Positions 1 through 6,482 of a stretch of 7,780 nucleotides of DNA are shown in pieces. This DNA comes from CAYUUP01 sp964447925 (GTDB taxonomy: Bacteria > Bacillota > Clostridia > Oscillospirales > Oscillospiraceae), in contig CAYUUP010000075.1 in assembly GCA_964447925.1 (NCBI GenBank), positions 1-7,780 on the forward strand. The letters run 5' to 3'. The translations under genes were made by a program, and so were the position numbers. The notes beneath the pieces are model-generated. The model did not search any database and was not told the DNA's origin. It saw only the letters and a program-made list of their open reading frames with translations. Within the stretch, counting starts at the first letter, position 1; each line of letters starts with the position of its first letter.

Positions 1-23
1 GCGAACGATGAGGTTAGTGACCG

Positions 24-32
24 TGGTATAAT
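24..32 (+). promoter_or_regulatory. Extended -10 promoter for lepB
   Basis: A perfect TATAAT hexamer lies at 27-32, preceded by TG at 24-25 with one base between, which makes an extended -10 element. No good -35 box is visible at the expected distance, though only about eight bases of sequence remain to its left. Extended -10 promoters often work with a poor -35. Transcription would start near 39, giving a leader of about 85 bases before the GTG start of lepB. The left window edge limits certainty. Confidence 0.5.
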
Positions 33-123
33 GTGAACACTAGGCGAGCGCAAGCTGCGGAAGCCCCAGCCAGCGTTCAAAAGCCGGCGCCAGACACTCA
101 GACAGAAAGGCGGCGATGCCGCA

Positions 124-753
124 GTGGAGGAAAATCTGCACAGACATCAGGAGCAGGAGACAGTCAAGCCGGAGGAATCCTCTCCCCGCCCCGATGCCTG
201 GAAGCGGGATATTTACGACTGGCTTCAGATGATGATTGTTGCTGTCCTGGCCGTGGTGGTACTCTTTACATTCTGCGTCATGCTCATCGGGGTCAAGGGA
301 AGTTCCATGTACCCTACCCTCCACGAGGGGGATGTCATGGTAATGCAGCGTCTCGGCTATACGCTGGAGACTGGGGATATCATAATCATCCGGAAAGAGA
401 GCTTCAGTTCGGATAATCTGGTGAAGCGGGTTATCGCCACCGGCGGCCAGACCGTCAGCATTGATTATGATGCCAATACAGTCACGGTGGATGGCGTGGT
501 GCTGGACGAGACATATATCAACCGGGAGGAGAGCGACCCCATGCGCCTAGAGGGCAAGGAAACCATGTTGGATCCCAACTATGTGAACACCACCTTTACA
601 GTACCCGAGGGTTATCTCTTTGTGATGGGTGACAATCGGAACAACTCCACCGACAGCCGCGCTCGCAACCTGGGGCTAATTGACATACGGGAGGTCTCCG
701 GCAAGGTGATCTGGGTGCTGATGCCCTTCAGCCGGTTCGGTTCGCCATATTGA
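124..753 (+). CDS. lepB: Signal peptidase I (type I leader peptidase)
   Basis: This membrane serine protease (family S26) cleaves signal peptides from exported proteins on the outer face of the cytoplasmic membrane. The 209-residue protein has a charged cytoplasmic tail (1-33), one membrane span (about 35-56) and an extracytoplasmic catalytic domain. The nucleophile motif GSSMYPTL (59-66) places the catalytic serine at S61. The general base is K101 in VKRVIATGG, and the conserved box GDNRNNSTDSR is at 169-179. A single N-terminal span and about 200 residues are typical of Gram-positive SipS-type enzymes. The start is GTG with a weak purine-rich site at 105-113. The frame stays open back to position 37 but contains no ATG, GTG or TTG there, so 124 is the best start. 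The gene appears monocistronic, with a promoter at 24-32 and a terminator at 789-836. The family call is very secure; the exact start is less so. Confidence 0.95.
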   Translation: MEENLHRHQEQETVKPEESSPRPDAWKRDIYDWLQMMIVAVLAVVVLFTFCVMLIGVKGSSMYPTLHEGDVMVMQRLGYTLETGDIIIIRKESFSSDNLVKRVIATGGQTVSIDYDANTVTVDGVVLDETYINREESDPMRLEGKETMLDPNYVNTTFTVPEGYLFVMGDNRNNSTDSRARNLGLIDIREVSGKVIWVLMPFSRFGSPY

Positions 754-788
754 ATTATTAAATTATTGAATTAAGGAGCAAATGAAGG

Positions 789-836
789 GGCTGCCTGGAA
801 AGGATGAAAATCATTTCCGGGCAGCCTTTTATTTTT
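789..836 (+). terminator. Rho-independent terminator of lepB
   Basis: GGCTGCC (789-795) pairs with GGCAGCC (820-826). The stem continues with TGGAAA (796-801) against TTTCCG (814-819), including one T-G wobble. The 12-base loop can partly pair internally. The stem is followed at once by the T-rich tract TTTTATTTTT (827-836). The T tract is only on the right, so it terminates rightward transcription from lepB. Read leftward, the hairpin has no good T tract, so it is a poor terminator for pgi. Confidence 0.92.
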
Positions 837-908
837 AGCCTGGTGGGGGCTGGCTCAGGCAAACCGACGCCTGTCTGGATGCTTATTATGGGTATTTAAC
901 TTCGGGAG

Positions 909-927
909 GAGCCGTTTTGTCCGGCTC
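909..927 (-). other. Small inverted repeat at the pgi stop codon
   Basis: GAGCCG (909-914) and CGGCTC (922-927) form a perfect 6-bp stem with a 7-base loop, overlapping the pgi stop codon (926-928). No T tract follows in either direction, so it is not a canonical terminator. It could mark or stabilise the 3' end of the pgi message. The rest of the 754-925 convergent gap holds only the lepB terminator and AT-rich sequence just after lepB (754-773). No clear leftward intrinsic terminator for pgi is visible. Confidence 0.3.
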
Positions 928-2245
928 ACAGCCGGCTCTCCAGCTCCTGCTTCAGATCCTCATAGCCAGGCTTTCCCAGCAGGGCAAACATATTCTTCTT
1001 ATAGGCCTCCACGCCGGGCTGGTCAAAGGGGTTGACTCCCAGCAGATAACCTGAGATGCCGCAGGCCAGCTCGAAGAAGTAGATCAGTTCACCGACAGTG
1101 GACTCTTTGATGGAGTCGGTCTGTACCAGCAGATTGGGTACGCCGCCGTCCACATGGGCCAGCCGGGTACCCCGCAGGGCCTGCTCCGCCACAAAGCGCA
1201 GGTCCTTTCCGGCCAGGAAGTTCAGTCCGTCCACGTTGTCGGCATCGGCCTGAAGCTGGATGCTGCCGTGGGGGTTTTCAAACTGCACTACCGTCTCCAG
1301 CATTAACCGTTCGCCCTGCTGGATATACTGACCCATGGAGTGCAGGTCGGCGGTGAATTCCACACTGGCGGGGTAAAGACCCTTGCCATCCTTGCCTTCG
1401 CTCTCGCCGTAGAGCTGCTTCCACCACTCCGCCATAAAGCGGAAGGATGGCTCATAACTGGCAAGAAGTTCGATCTTTTTTCCCTGACGATAGAGGAGAT
1501 TCCTGGCCCCGGCATACTGCCAGACGGGGTTTTGAAGGTTCTTTTCAGCGAAGCGCTCCATAGCGGCGGCAGCTCCGCCCATCAGGGCCTCAATGTCGAT
1601 GCCTGACACGGCGATGGGCAGCAGACCAACAGCTGTCAGCACGGAGTACCGGCCGCCGATGTCATCTGGCACTACGAAGGTTTCATAGCCCTCTGCGTCT
1701 GCCAGCCCCTTCAGCGCGCCTCTGGCCCTGTCAGTGGTGGCATAGATGCGGCGGCGAGCTTCCTCCCTGCCATATTTTTTCTCCAGCGCTGCCCGGAAGA
1801 TTCGGAAGGCCACGGCAGGTTCGGTGGTGGTACCCGACTTAGAGATGACGTTGATAGAGAAATCCCGGTTGCCCACCAGCTCCAGCACCTCCAGCACCGC
1901 GTCGGTGGAGAGGGTGTTTCCGGCGAAGAAGATGTCTGGGGTGGACTTCTTTTTCAGGTTATAGTTGGGGGAACGAAGCAGCTCAACGACTGCTCTTGCC
2001 CCCAGATAGGAGCCGCCGATGCCGATGACCACCAGTGCCTGGGAGTCGGACTGGATCTTTTTCGCCGCCTGGCGGATACGGGCGAACTCCTCTCGGTCAT
2101 AGTCTCCGGGGAGCTTCCGCCAGCCCAGATAGTCATTACCCAGGCCGGTTCCCTCCTCCAGGGTGCGGTGGGCGGCCAGCAGTTCCGGCTCCAGTCCCGC
2201 CAAAGCCTCCTGGGAGACTGCGGAAGAGATGTCAACACGTAGCAT
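926..2245 (-). CDS. pgi: Glucose-6-phosphate isomerase
   Basis: This cytoplasmic enzyme interconverts glucose 6-phosphate and fructose 6-phosphate in glycolysis and gluconeogenesis. The protein has 439 residues, matching the short Bacillus/Clostridium form (about 450) rather than the roughly 550-residue enterobacterial form. It has two sugar-isomerase (SIS) domains. Phosphosugar-binding motifs are GIGGSYLGA (75-83) and SKSGTTTEP (135-143). The first family signature, DDIGGRYSV, is at 194-202, and the second, from GYLLGVNPFDQPG to K416, is at 399-416. By comparison with Bacillus-type enzymes the catalytic residues are E281 (GESEGK), H302 (DLHSMGQ) and K416, all present. The ATG start has the strong site AAAGGAGG (2254-2261 on the opposite strand) eight bases upstream. 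The gene stands alone, diverging from the ymdB operon and converging on lepB. It looks intact. Confidence 0.97.
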   Translation of the reverse strand: MLRVDISSAVSQEALAGLEPELLAAHRTLEEGTGLGNDYLGWRKLPGDYDREEFARIRQAAKKIQSDSQALVVIGIGGSYLGARAVVELLRSPNYNLKKKSTPDIFFAGNTLSTDAVLEVLELVGNRDFSINVISKSGTTTEPAVAFRIFRAALEKKYGREEARRRIYATTDRARGALKGLADAEGYETFVVPDDIGGRYSVLTAVGLLPIAVSGIDIEALMGGAAAAMERFAEKNLQNPVWQYAGARNLLYRQGKKIELLASYEPSFRFMAEWWKQLYGESEGKDGKGLYPASVEFTADLHSMGQYIQQGERLMLETVVQFENPHGSIQLQADADNVDGLNFLAGKDLRFVAEQALRGTRLAHVDGGVPNLLVQTDSIKESTVGELIYFFELACGISGYLLGVNPFDQPGVEAYKKNMFALLGKPGYEDLKQELESRL

Positions 2246-2253
2246 GGAAAATT

Positions 2254-2261
2254 CCTCCTTT
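2254..2261 (-). promoter_or_regulatory. Ribosome binding site of pgi
   Basis: Read on the minus strand this is AAAGGAGG, a near-perfect match to the anti-Shine-Dalgarno sequence, eight bases before the ATG at 2245. It fixes the pgi start and is the strongest ribosome binding site in the window, consistent with a well-expressed glycolytic enzyme. Confidence 0.85.
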
Positions 2262-2283
2262 AAAGATTTTGAATATTACTCTC

Positions 2284-2312
2284 ATTGTATCACAGCGGAT
2301 GCTCTGGAGCAA
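2284..2312 (-). promoter_or_regulatory. Sigma-A-type promoter of pgi
   Basis: On the minus strand a -35-like TTGCTC (2307-2312) is followed by a 17-base spacer and the -10 box TACAAT (2284-2289), which matches the consensus at five of six positions. The -10 is extended by TG with the correct one-base gap. Transcription would begin near 2277, giving a leader of roughly 30 bases that contains the ribosome binding site. The weak -35 is offset by the extended -10 and ideal spacing. Confidence 0.62.
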
Positions 2313-2351
2313 GTTCTTTTCCCACGAAATTGCAGCTGCCGGGTTTTGACC

Positions 2352-2374
2352 TTTCCCTTGCATCAAAGGGGAAA
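2352..2374 (+). repeat. Imperfect inverted repeat over the ymdB -35 region
   Basis: TTTCCC followed by TTG (2352-2360) mirrors CAA (2364-2366) and GGGAAA (2369-2374), with a CAT centre and a two-base bulge on the right arm. It covers the proposed -35 box and much of the spacer of the ymdB promoter. That position would suit an operator, but the palindrome is imperfect and could be chance. Confidence 0.25.
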
Positions 2375-2386
2375 ATAGCGTATACT
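2358..2386 (+). promoter_or_regulatory. Promoter of the ymdB operon
   Basis: TTGCAT (2358-2363) as the -35 and TATACT (2381-2386) as the -10 (five of six matches) are separated by exactly 17 bases. A better -35 look-alike, TTGACC at 2345-2350, is 30 bases from the -10 and so too far to pair with it. Transcription would start near 2393, only a few bases before the ribosome binding site at 2397-2403, so the message has a very short leader of about 20 bases. Confidence 0.55.
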
Positions 2387-2411
2387 AAGGGGGCATAAGG
2401 AGGGGCTTTTT

Positions 2412-3209
2412 ATGGAACTCAATCTGCTGGCTGTGGGGGACGTGGTTTCCCAGCGGGGCGTGGATTTTTTTCGGGACAGGCTGCCGGGACTCAAGCGGGA
2501 ATTTGACATACACTTCACCGTTGTCAACGGGGAAAACGCCGCCGGTCTTGGCATTCTGCCCCGGCAGGCTGAAGAACTTTGGCAGGCGGGCGCCGATGTA
2601 GTCACCCTGGGCAACCATACCTGGAACAAGCAGCAGATCATCCCCCTGCTGGAGGACGTGCCTTGGCTGCTGCGGCCGGCCAACTTCTCTCCCCGGACGC
2701 CGGGCCGGGGCTATGGGGTCTATGACGGCCCCAGGGGACTGCGGATCGGGGTGGTGAGCCTGATAGGACGGCTCTACCTTAACCCGGTGATGGATGACCC
2801 CTTTGCCGCTGCGGATCGTATTTTGAAGGAAATTGACGCGGATTTCACGGTAGTGGACTTCCACGCCGAGGCTACCAGTGAGAAACTGGCCATGGGCTGG
2901 CACCTAGACGGTCGGGCGGCGGCGGTCTGGGGTACCCACACCCATGTTCCCACTGCCGACCCCAAGATTTTGCCCCGGGGGACTGGGCATATCACTGATT
3001 TGGGCATGACGGGTCCGGCGCGTTCCATTTTGGGCGTGGAGCCACAGCAGTCGGTAGATCAGTTTCTGGGCGGCCTTCCTATGCGCCACCAGGCGGCGGA
3101 GGGGCCCTGCAAGCTGGAAGGGGCGCTCTTTACCATTGATACCGCCACGGGGCGCTGTCTTGCCGTCCGGCGGGTGGATCTTGCGGAACAGGGGGGGAAA
3201 AGGGGATGA
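2412..3209 (+). CDS. ymdB: YmdB-family metallophosphoesterase (cyclic nucleotide phosphodiesterase)
   Basis: The family uses two metal ions. Bacillus subtilis YmdB hydrolyses 2',3'- and 3',5'-cyclic nucleotides and influences the choice between motility and biofilm. The 265 residues match the family's usual length of about 264. Likely metal ligands are all present: D10 (VGDVV), E41 and N42 (NGENA), N68 with the adjacent H69 (LGNHTW), H151 (DFHAEATSEK), H176 and H178 (GTHTHV). The segments RPANF (88-92) and TDLGMTGP (195-202) are also characteristic. The start ATG follows AAGGAGG (2397-2403) at eight bases. It is first in a three-gene operon and overlaps the next gene by four bases (ATGA). In Bacillus, ymdB lies near the RNase Y gene; here its partners are SbcCD/YhaON-like proteins. 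The natural substrate in this organism is not shown by sequence. Confidence 0.93.
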   Translation: MELNLLAVGDVVSQRGVDFFRDRLPGLKREFDIHFTVVNGENAAGLGILPRQAEELWQAGADVVTLGNHTWNKQQIIPLLEDVPWLLRPANFSPRTPGRGYGVYDGPRGLRIGVVSLIGRLYLNPVMDDPFAAADRILKEIDADFTVVDFHAEATSEKLAMGWHLDGRAAAVWGTHTHVPTADPKILPRGTGHITDLGMTGPARSILGVEPQQSVDQFLGGLPMRHQAAEGPCKLEGALFTIDTATGRCLAVRRVDLAEQGGKRG

Positions 3210-4279
3210 ATATTCTCCACGCCGCAGACCTTCATCTGGACTCCCCCTTCCAGTCGCTGCCCCAGAAGCTGGCCGCACAGCGGAGGCGGGAGCAACGGCA
3301 GCTGATAAAACGGATCTCCGGATATGCGAGGCGGGAAAAGGCAGATCTGGTGCTTTTGCCGGGGGATCTCTTTGATTCCCGTGAGATCTATCCCGAGACA
3401 GCCCTGACTCTGCGGGACGCCCTGGCGGATATCCCGGCCCCGGTCTTTATCTCCCCGGGGAACCACGACTATTGGGGGGACAGCTCCCCCTATCGAGGGG
3501 TAAGCTGGCCGGAGAACGTCCACATTTTCACCTCTCCGGAGATGGAACGGGTGGAGTTGCCGGACTGCGTGGTCTATGGCTGCGCCTTCACCGGCCCCTA
3601 TCGGGACACCTCTCCCCTGGCGGGCTTTCAGCCGGAGGAGGACGGGGGGCGGCTCCGGCTTATGGTGTTCCATGGCGATCCGGTAAATCGTGGGCGGTAC
3701 GCCTCTGTTACCAAGGAGGAGATTGCCGCCTCCGGCATGGACTACATCGCCTTTGGACATATCCACGCCTATGGCGGTATCTGCCGGGCGGGAGATACCT
3801 GCTATGCCTGGCCTGGCTGCCCGGAAGGACGTGGTTTTGACGAGACGGGGGATAAATATGTCCTCTGGATCAAGGCTTTTCCGGGAGATATCCTGCTGTC
3901 TCCCGTCACGATGGAGGGGCGGCGGTACTGGGAGCTTATGGCAGATATAACGGACAAGCCCCCCCTACAGGCGGCGCTGGATGCGCTGCCCCAGGACTGC
4001 CAGGGGGATATCCTGCGGCTGACTTTCACTGGCCGGGGGGAGAATATCAGCTTGGCCGCGATGGAAGAGGAACTGGCGCCCCGGTGTTTCCACCTGATTT
4101 TGCGGGACAGGACCACTGCCCCTGTCTCCCTGTGGCAGCGACAGGGGGAGGACTCGCTGCCGGGGGCCTTTTTGCAGGAGCTGTCCCGGAGGGAGCGGGC
4201 GGGGACGGATCCTGCCCTGATCCAGCTGGCCGCTCGGTTCGGCCTGGCTGCGTTGGAAGGGGGGGAGAGGCCGGTATGA
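3206..4279 (+). CDS. SbcD/Mre11-like (YhaO-type) metallophosphoesterase, putative DNA repair exonuclease
   Basis: This calcineurin-like phosphoesterase of 357 residues resembles the nuclease subunit of SbcCD/Mre11-Rad50 complexes, nearest in type to Bacillus YhaO. The Mre11 metal motifs are all present and in order: D8-x-H10 (AADLHLDSP), GDLFD (53-57), GNHD (85-88), H156 (VFHGDP) and GHIH (184-187). Residues from about 245 to the end have no recognisable motif and probably form the capping or ATPase-contacting region. The protein is somewhat shorter than E. coli SbcD (about 400) and YhaO (about 408). The start ATG overlaps the ymdB stop in ATGA, and its stop overlaps the ATPase start the same way, so translation is probably coupled. 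The purine-rich run just before the start must serve as its ribosome binding site. A nuclease partnership with the downstream ATPase is strongly suggested; its substrate is unknown. Confidence 0.88.
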   Translation: MNILHAADLHLDSPFQSLPQKLAAQRRREQRQLIKRISGYARREKADLVLLPGDLFDSREIYPETALTLRDALADIPAPVFISPGNHDYWGDSSPYRGVSWPENVHIFTSPEMERVELPDCVVYGCAFTGPYRDTSPLAGFQPEEDGGRLRLMVFHGDPVNRGRYASVTKEEIAASGMDYIAFGHIHAYGGICRAGDTCYAWPGCPEGRGFDETGDKYVLWIKAFPGDILLSPVTMEGRRYWELMADITDKPPLQAALDALPQDCQGDILRLTFTGRGENISLAAMEEELAPRCFHLILRDRTTAPVSLWQRQGEDSLPGAFLQELSRRERAGTDPALIQLAARFGLAALEGGERPV

Positions 4280-6402
4280 CCATCACCAAACTGAGCGGCA
4301 GCTTTGGCTGCCTGCAAGGGGAAAGCCTGGACCTGGCTTCCGGCCTGAACATCATCTCACTGCCCAACGAGGGGGGAAAGTCCACCTGGACGGCCCTCCT
4401 GCGCACGATGCTCTACGGCCTGGACACCAGAGAGCGGAGGACAAAGACAAACCTCCCAGACAAGGAACACTATCGCCCCTGGAGCGGCGCGCCCATGGAA
4501 GGGCGGCTGGAATGTCTGTGGCGGGGCCGCCTGTTGGTACTCCGCAGATGGGATATCGGACGGACACCCATGGGGGGATTTGAGGCCCTGTGGCAGGATA
4601 CCGGCGAAGCCGTCAGGGGGATGACCGGGGAGAACGCCGGCCAGCTATTGACCGGCGTCACCCGGGAGGTATTCGACCGCTCCGCCTGTCTGCGGCAGGG
4701 GCAACTTGCTGTCAGCCAGGAGGCGGGACTGGAGCAGCGGCTCACCGCTCTGGTGACCGCTGATGACGGAGGCGTCCCCTTTGGCCAGGCGGAGCAGACT
4801 TTAAAGAAGTGGCGCAACAGCCTTCAGCACAACCGCACCGGCCAGATTCCCCAACTGGAATTGGAGCTTTCTCAGCTGGACAGCCAGATTCAGCAGATGG
4901 GAGAAGTCAACCTGGGGATTTATAAACGCCAGGAGCAGATGAACCAGCTGAAGGATGCCCGCGCCAGACTGCAAACCGCAGCTGACCGCTGCCGGGCCGG
5001 GCGGGACAGGCTCCAATGGGAAAAGTACTGCCGGGCGGAGGATGCCCTGCGCCAGGCGGAGCAGGAGGAAGAATCGGTGCGCCAGGTTGCGGAGCGATAC
5101 CGCGATCCCCGCACGGGTGAGCTTCCCCGCCGGGAGGAGCTGAAAGGACTACGGGAAAAAATCGCCCGCTGGCGGGAAATGGCGGTGGCAACGGCAGATG
5201 TCCGCCACACGTTGGAACAGGCCGGAATCAGCTGTGATATTCCCCGGGAAGCGCCCACTTTTCCGTTGGTGCAGAAGCTGCGCAGGGCAAAGACCGTCAC
5301 CCTTGTCGGGGCTATCTTGACTGTGGCCGCTGGGGTGATTTTGGCGGTGGCCGATGCCGGGTTCTGGCAGGGAAGGGTTTTGCCAGCGGCGTGCATTGCC
5401 CTGGCACTGCTGGCGGTGCTGACCCTGGGGGGCGGCTGCTCTGCAATTTTGATTGCCAGACGGCAGCTGGCCGATGAAACTGCCCGTCTGACCCATGAGC
5501 GGGATGCCGCTGCTGCCGAGGCGAGGGAGCGGCTGCGACAAATGGAAGGACAGCTTCGCGACTTGGAGGAGGCGCGAAGCAGGATCCAAGGAGAAGTCCT
5601 GCAGGCGCTCACACCCCTGGTCCCCTCCTGTACCAGTATGACAGAGGCGGAGAGAGAGATAGACAGTCTGCTGACGCTGCTGGACCGGCTGGAACGGGCT
5701 ACGGGGGAGCGGCTTCACGCGAAGCAGCTCTTTGACGAGGTGGCCTCCCAGGGACGGGGCAGCCCTGACGGGGGGCTGCCGCCAGAGGACATACAGGAGC
5801 AGGAGCAGGAAATCGCCCTGCGGCTGGCCCAGACGGAGGAGACTCTCCACCGGCTGGAGCTGGAGGACAGTTTTGCCCAGGGCCAGCGGGGGGATGACCC
5901 CGATGCCCTGGCCAGCCACCGGGAGGCCCTTCAGGAGAAAATTGCCAGGCTGACCCGGCAGCGGGATGCCATTGATCTGGCGCTGGAGGTGCTGGAGGAG
6001 GCCAACAGCCGTCTGCGGGCCAGATTCTCCCCCCAGCTGGACCAGTTGGCGGGGGAATACCTCTCCCGGCTAACCGATGGCCGCTATGGGAAGGTGACAC
6101 TGAACCGGGCCATGGAGGTGCGGGCCACCCCTCTGGAGGGCATGGCGCCCAGAGAACTGCTCTTCCTGAGCCAGGGAACGGCGCAGCAGATCTGGTTGTC
6201 GGTGCGGCTGGCCATCAGTCAGCTTCTTCTGCCGGGGACGGACGCCTGCCCCTTGATCTTAGACGAGACGCTGGCTGCGTTCGATGACCGGCGGGCAGAG
6301 CAGGCGCTGGAGCTGCTGCATAGCCTGGCGGAGCAGCGGCAGATTCTGCTCTTCTCCTGCCATGGCAGGGAGAGGGCCTGGGCGGAGCAGCGGGAAGATT
6401 AG
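4276..6402 (+). CDS. SbcC/Rad50-like (YhaN-type) AAA ATPase with central transmembrane hairpin
   Basis: This SMC-like ATPase of 708 residues is the probable partner of the nuclease encoded just upstream. The N-terminal half-domain has the P-loop LPNEGGKST (29-37) and a Q-loop-like LRQGQL (139-144). Long charged, Gln/Glu/Arg-rich coiled-coil segments run at about 192-310, 395-480 and 505-585. Two hydrophobic helices (about 340-360 and 367-393) sit between them, flanked by R336, R337, K339 and R395, R396. This predicts a hairpin with both ends cytoplasmic. The C-terminal half has the signature FLSQGTAQQ (630-638), Walker B LILDE (660-664), a D-loop and the switch histidine H696. No CxxC zinc hook is present. 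It is shorter than SbcC (about 1050) and YhaN (about 960). Start choice: ATG 4276 gives an ATGA overlap and begins just before the conserved ATPase fold; an in-frame start at 4084 would add 64 unconvincing residues inside the previous gene. The P-loop lacks its usual first glycine. Confidence 0.85.
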   Translation: MTITKLSGSFGCLQGESLDLASGLNIISLPNEGGKSTWTALLRTMLYGLDTRERRTKTNLPDKEHYRPWSGAPMEGRLECLWRGRLLVLRRWDIGRTPMGGFEALWQDTGEAVRGMTGENAGQLLTGVTREVFDRSACLRQGQLAVSQEAGLEQRLTALVTADDGGVPFGQAEQTLKKWRNSLQHNRTGQIPQLELELSQLDSQIQQMGEVNLGIYKRQEQMNQLKDARARLQTAADRCRAGRDRLQWEKYCRAEDALRQAEQEEESVRQVAERYRDPRTGELPRREELKGLREKIARWREMAVATADVRHTLEQAGISCDIPREAPTFPLVQKLRRAKTVTLVGAILTVAAGVILAVADAGFWQGRVLPAACIALALLAVLTLGGGCSAILIARRQLADETARLTHERDAAAAEARERLRQMEGQLRDLEEARSRIQGEVLQALTPLVPSCTSMTEAEREIDSLLTLLDRLERATGERLHAKQLFDEVASQGRGSPDGGLPPEDIQEQEQEIALRLAQTEETLHRLELEDSFAQGQRGDDPDALASHREALQEKIARLTRQRDAIDLALEVLEEANSRLRARFSPQLDQLAGEYLSRLTDGRYGKVTLNRAMEVRATPLEGMAPRELLFLSQGTAQQIWLSVRLAISQLLLPGTDACPLILDETLAAFDDRRAEQALELLHSLAEQRQILLFSCHGRERAWAEQRED

Positions 6403-6420
6403 TTGGAGGAAATGAGAAGC

Positions 6421-6458
6421 GGCCCCCGCTCCAGTTAGGCTGGAGCGGGGGCCTTTAT
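6421..6458 (+). terminator. Intrinsic terminator of the ymdB operon
   Basis: A perfect 14-bp stem, GGCCCCCGCTCCAG (6421-6434) with CTGGAGCGGGGGCC (6440-6453), encloses a 5-base loop and is followed by TTTAT (6454-6458). It lies 18 bases after the ATPase stop. The T tract is short, but the stem is very GC-rich. Read leftward it is followed by a weakly T-rich stretch, so it might also slow transcripts of the converging glutamine synthetase gene. No other terminator for that gene is visible in 6403-6482. Confidence 0.85.
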
Positions 6459-6482
6459 AACAGGAGGTAATAAAGCGAAGGA

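Noticed and set aside
33..416. 127-codon plus-strand frame overlapping the lepB start.
   Set aside because: It begins in the promoter region with no ribosome binding site and overlaps the catalytic part of lepB in another frame; its product resembles nothing known.
782..838. An 18-codon reading frame (ATG at 782) preceded by AAGGAG at 773-778, spanning the lepB terminator hairpin, like a leader peptide.
   Set aside because: The spacing to the ATG is only three bases, the codons simply follow the terminator stem and T tract, and no downstream gene on the same strand exists for an attenuator to control.
845..878. Short inverted repeat CAGGC/GCCTG as a leftward terminator for pgi.
   Set aside because: The stem is only five base pairs and no T tract follows it on the minus strand.
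3059..3766. 235-codon minus-strand frame across the ymdB/nuclease junction.
   Set aside because: It lies opposite two well-supported genes, is Pro/Arg/Gly-rich and shows no family motif.
4084..4275. In-frame upstream start that would lengthen the ATPase by 64 residues.
   Set aside because: The extra segment lies wholly inside the nuclease gene, is low in conserved features and rich in Gly/Ala/Pro, and the start at 4276 gives a typical ATGA overlap and correct fold start.
4920..5919. Two long minus-strand frames (230 and 256 codons) opposite the ATPase gene.
   Set aside because: They overlap each other and the ATPase coding region, are low in complexity (Ser/Arg/Ala or Pro/Gln/Gly), and lack convincing start signals.
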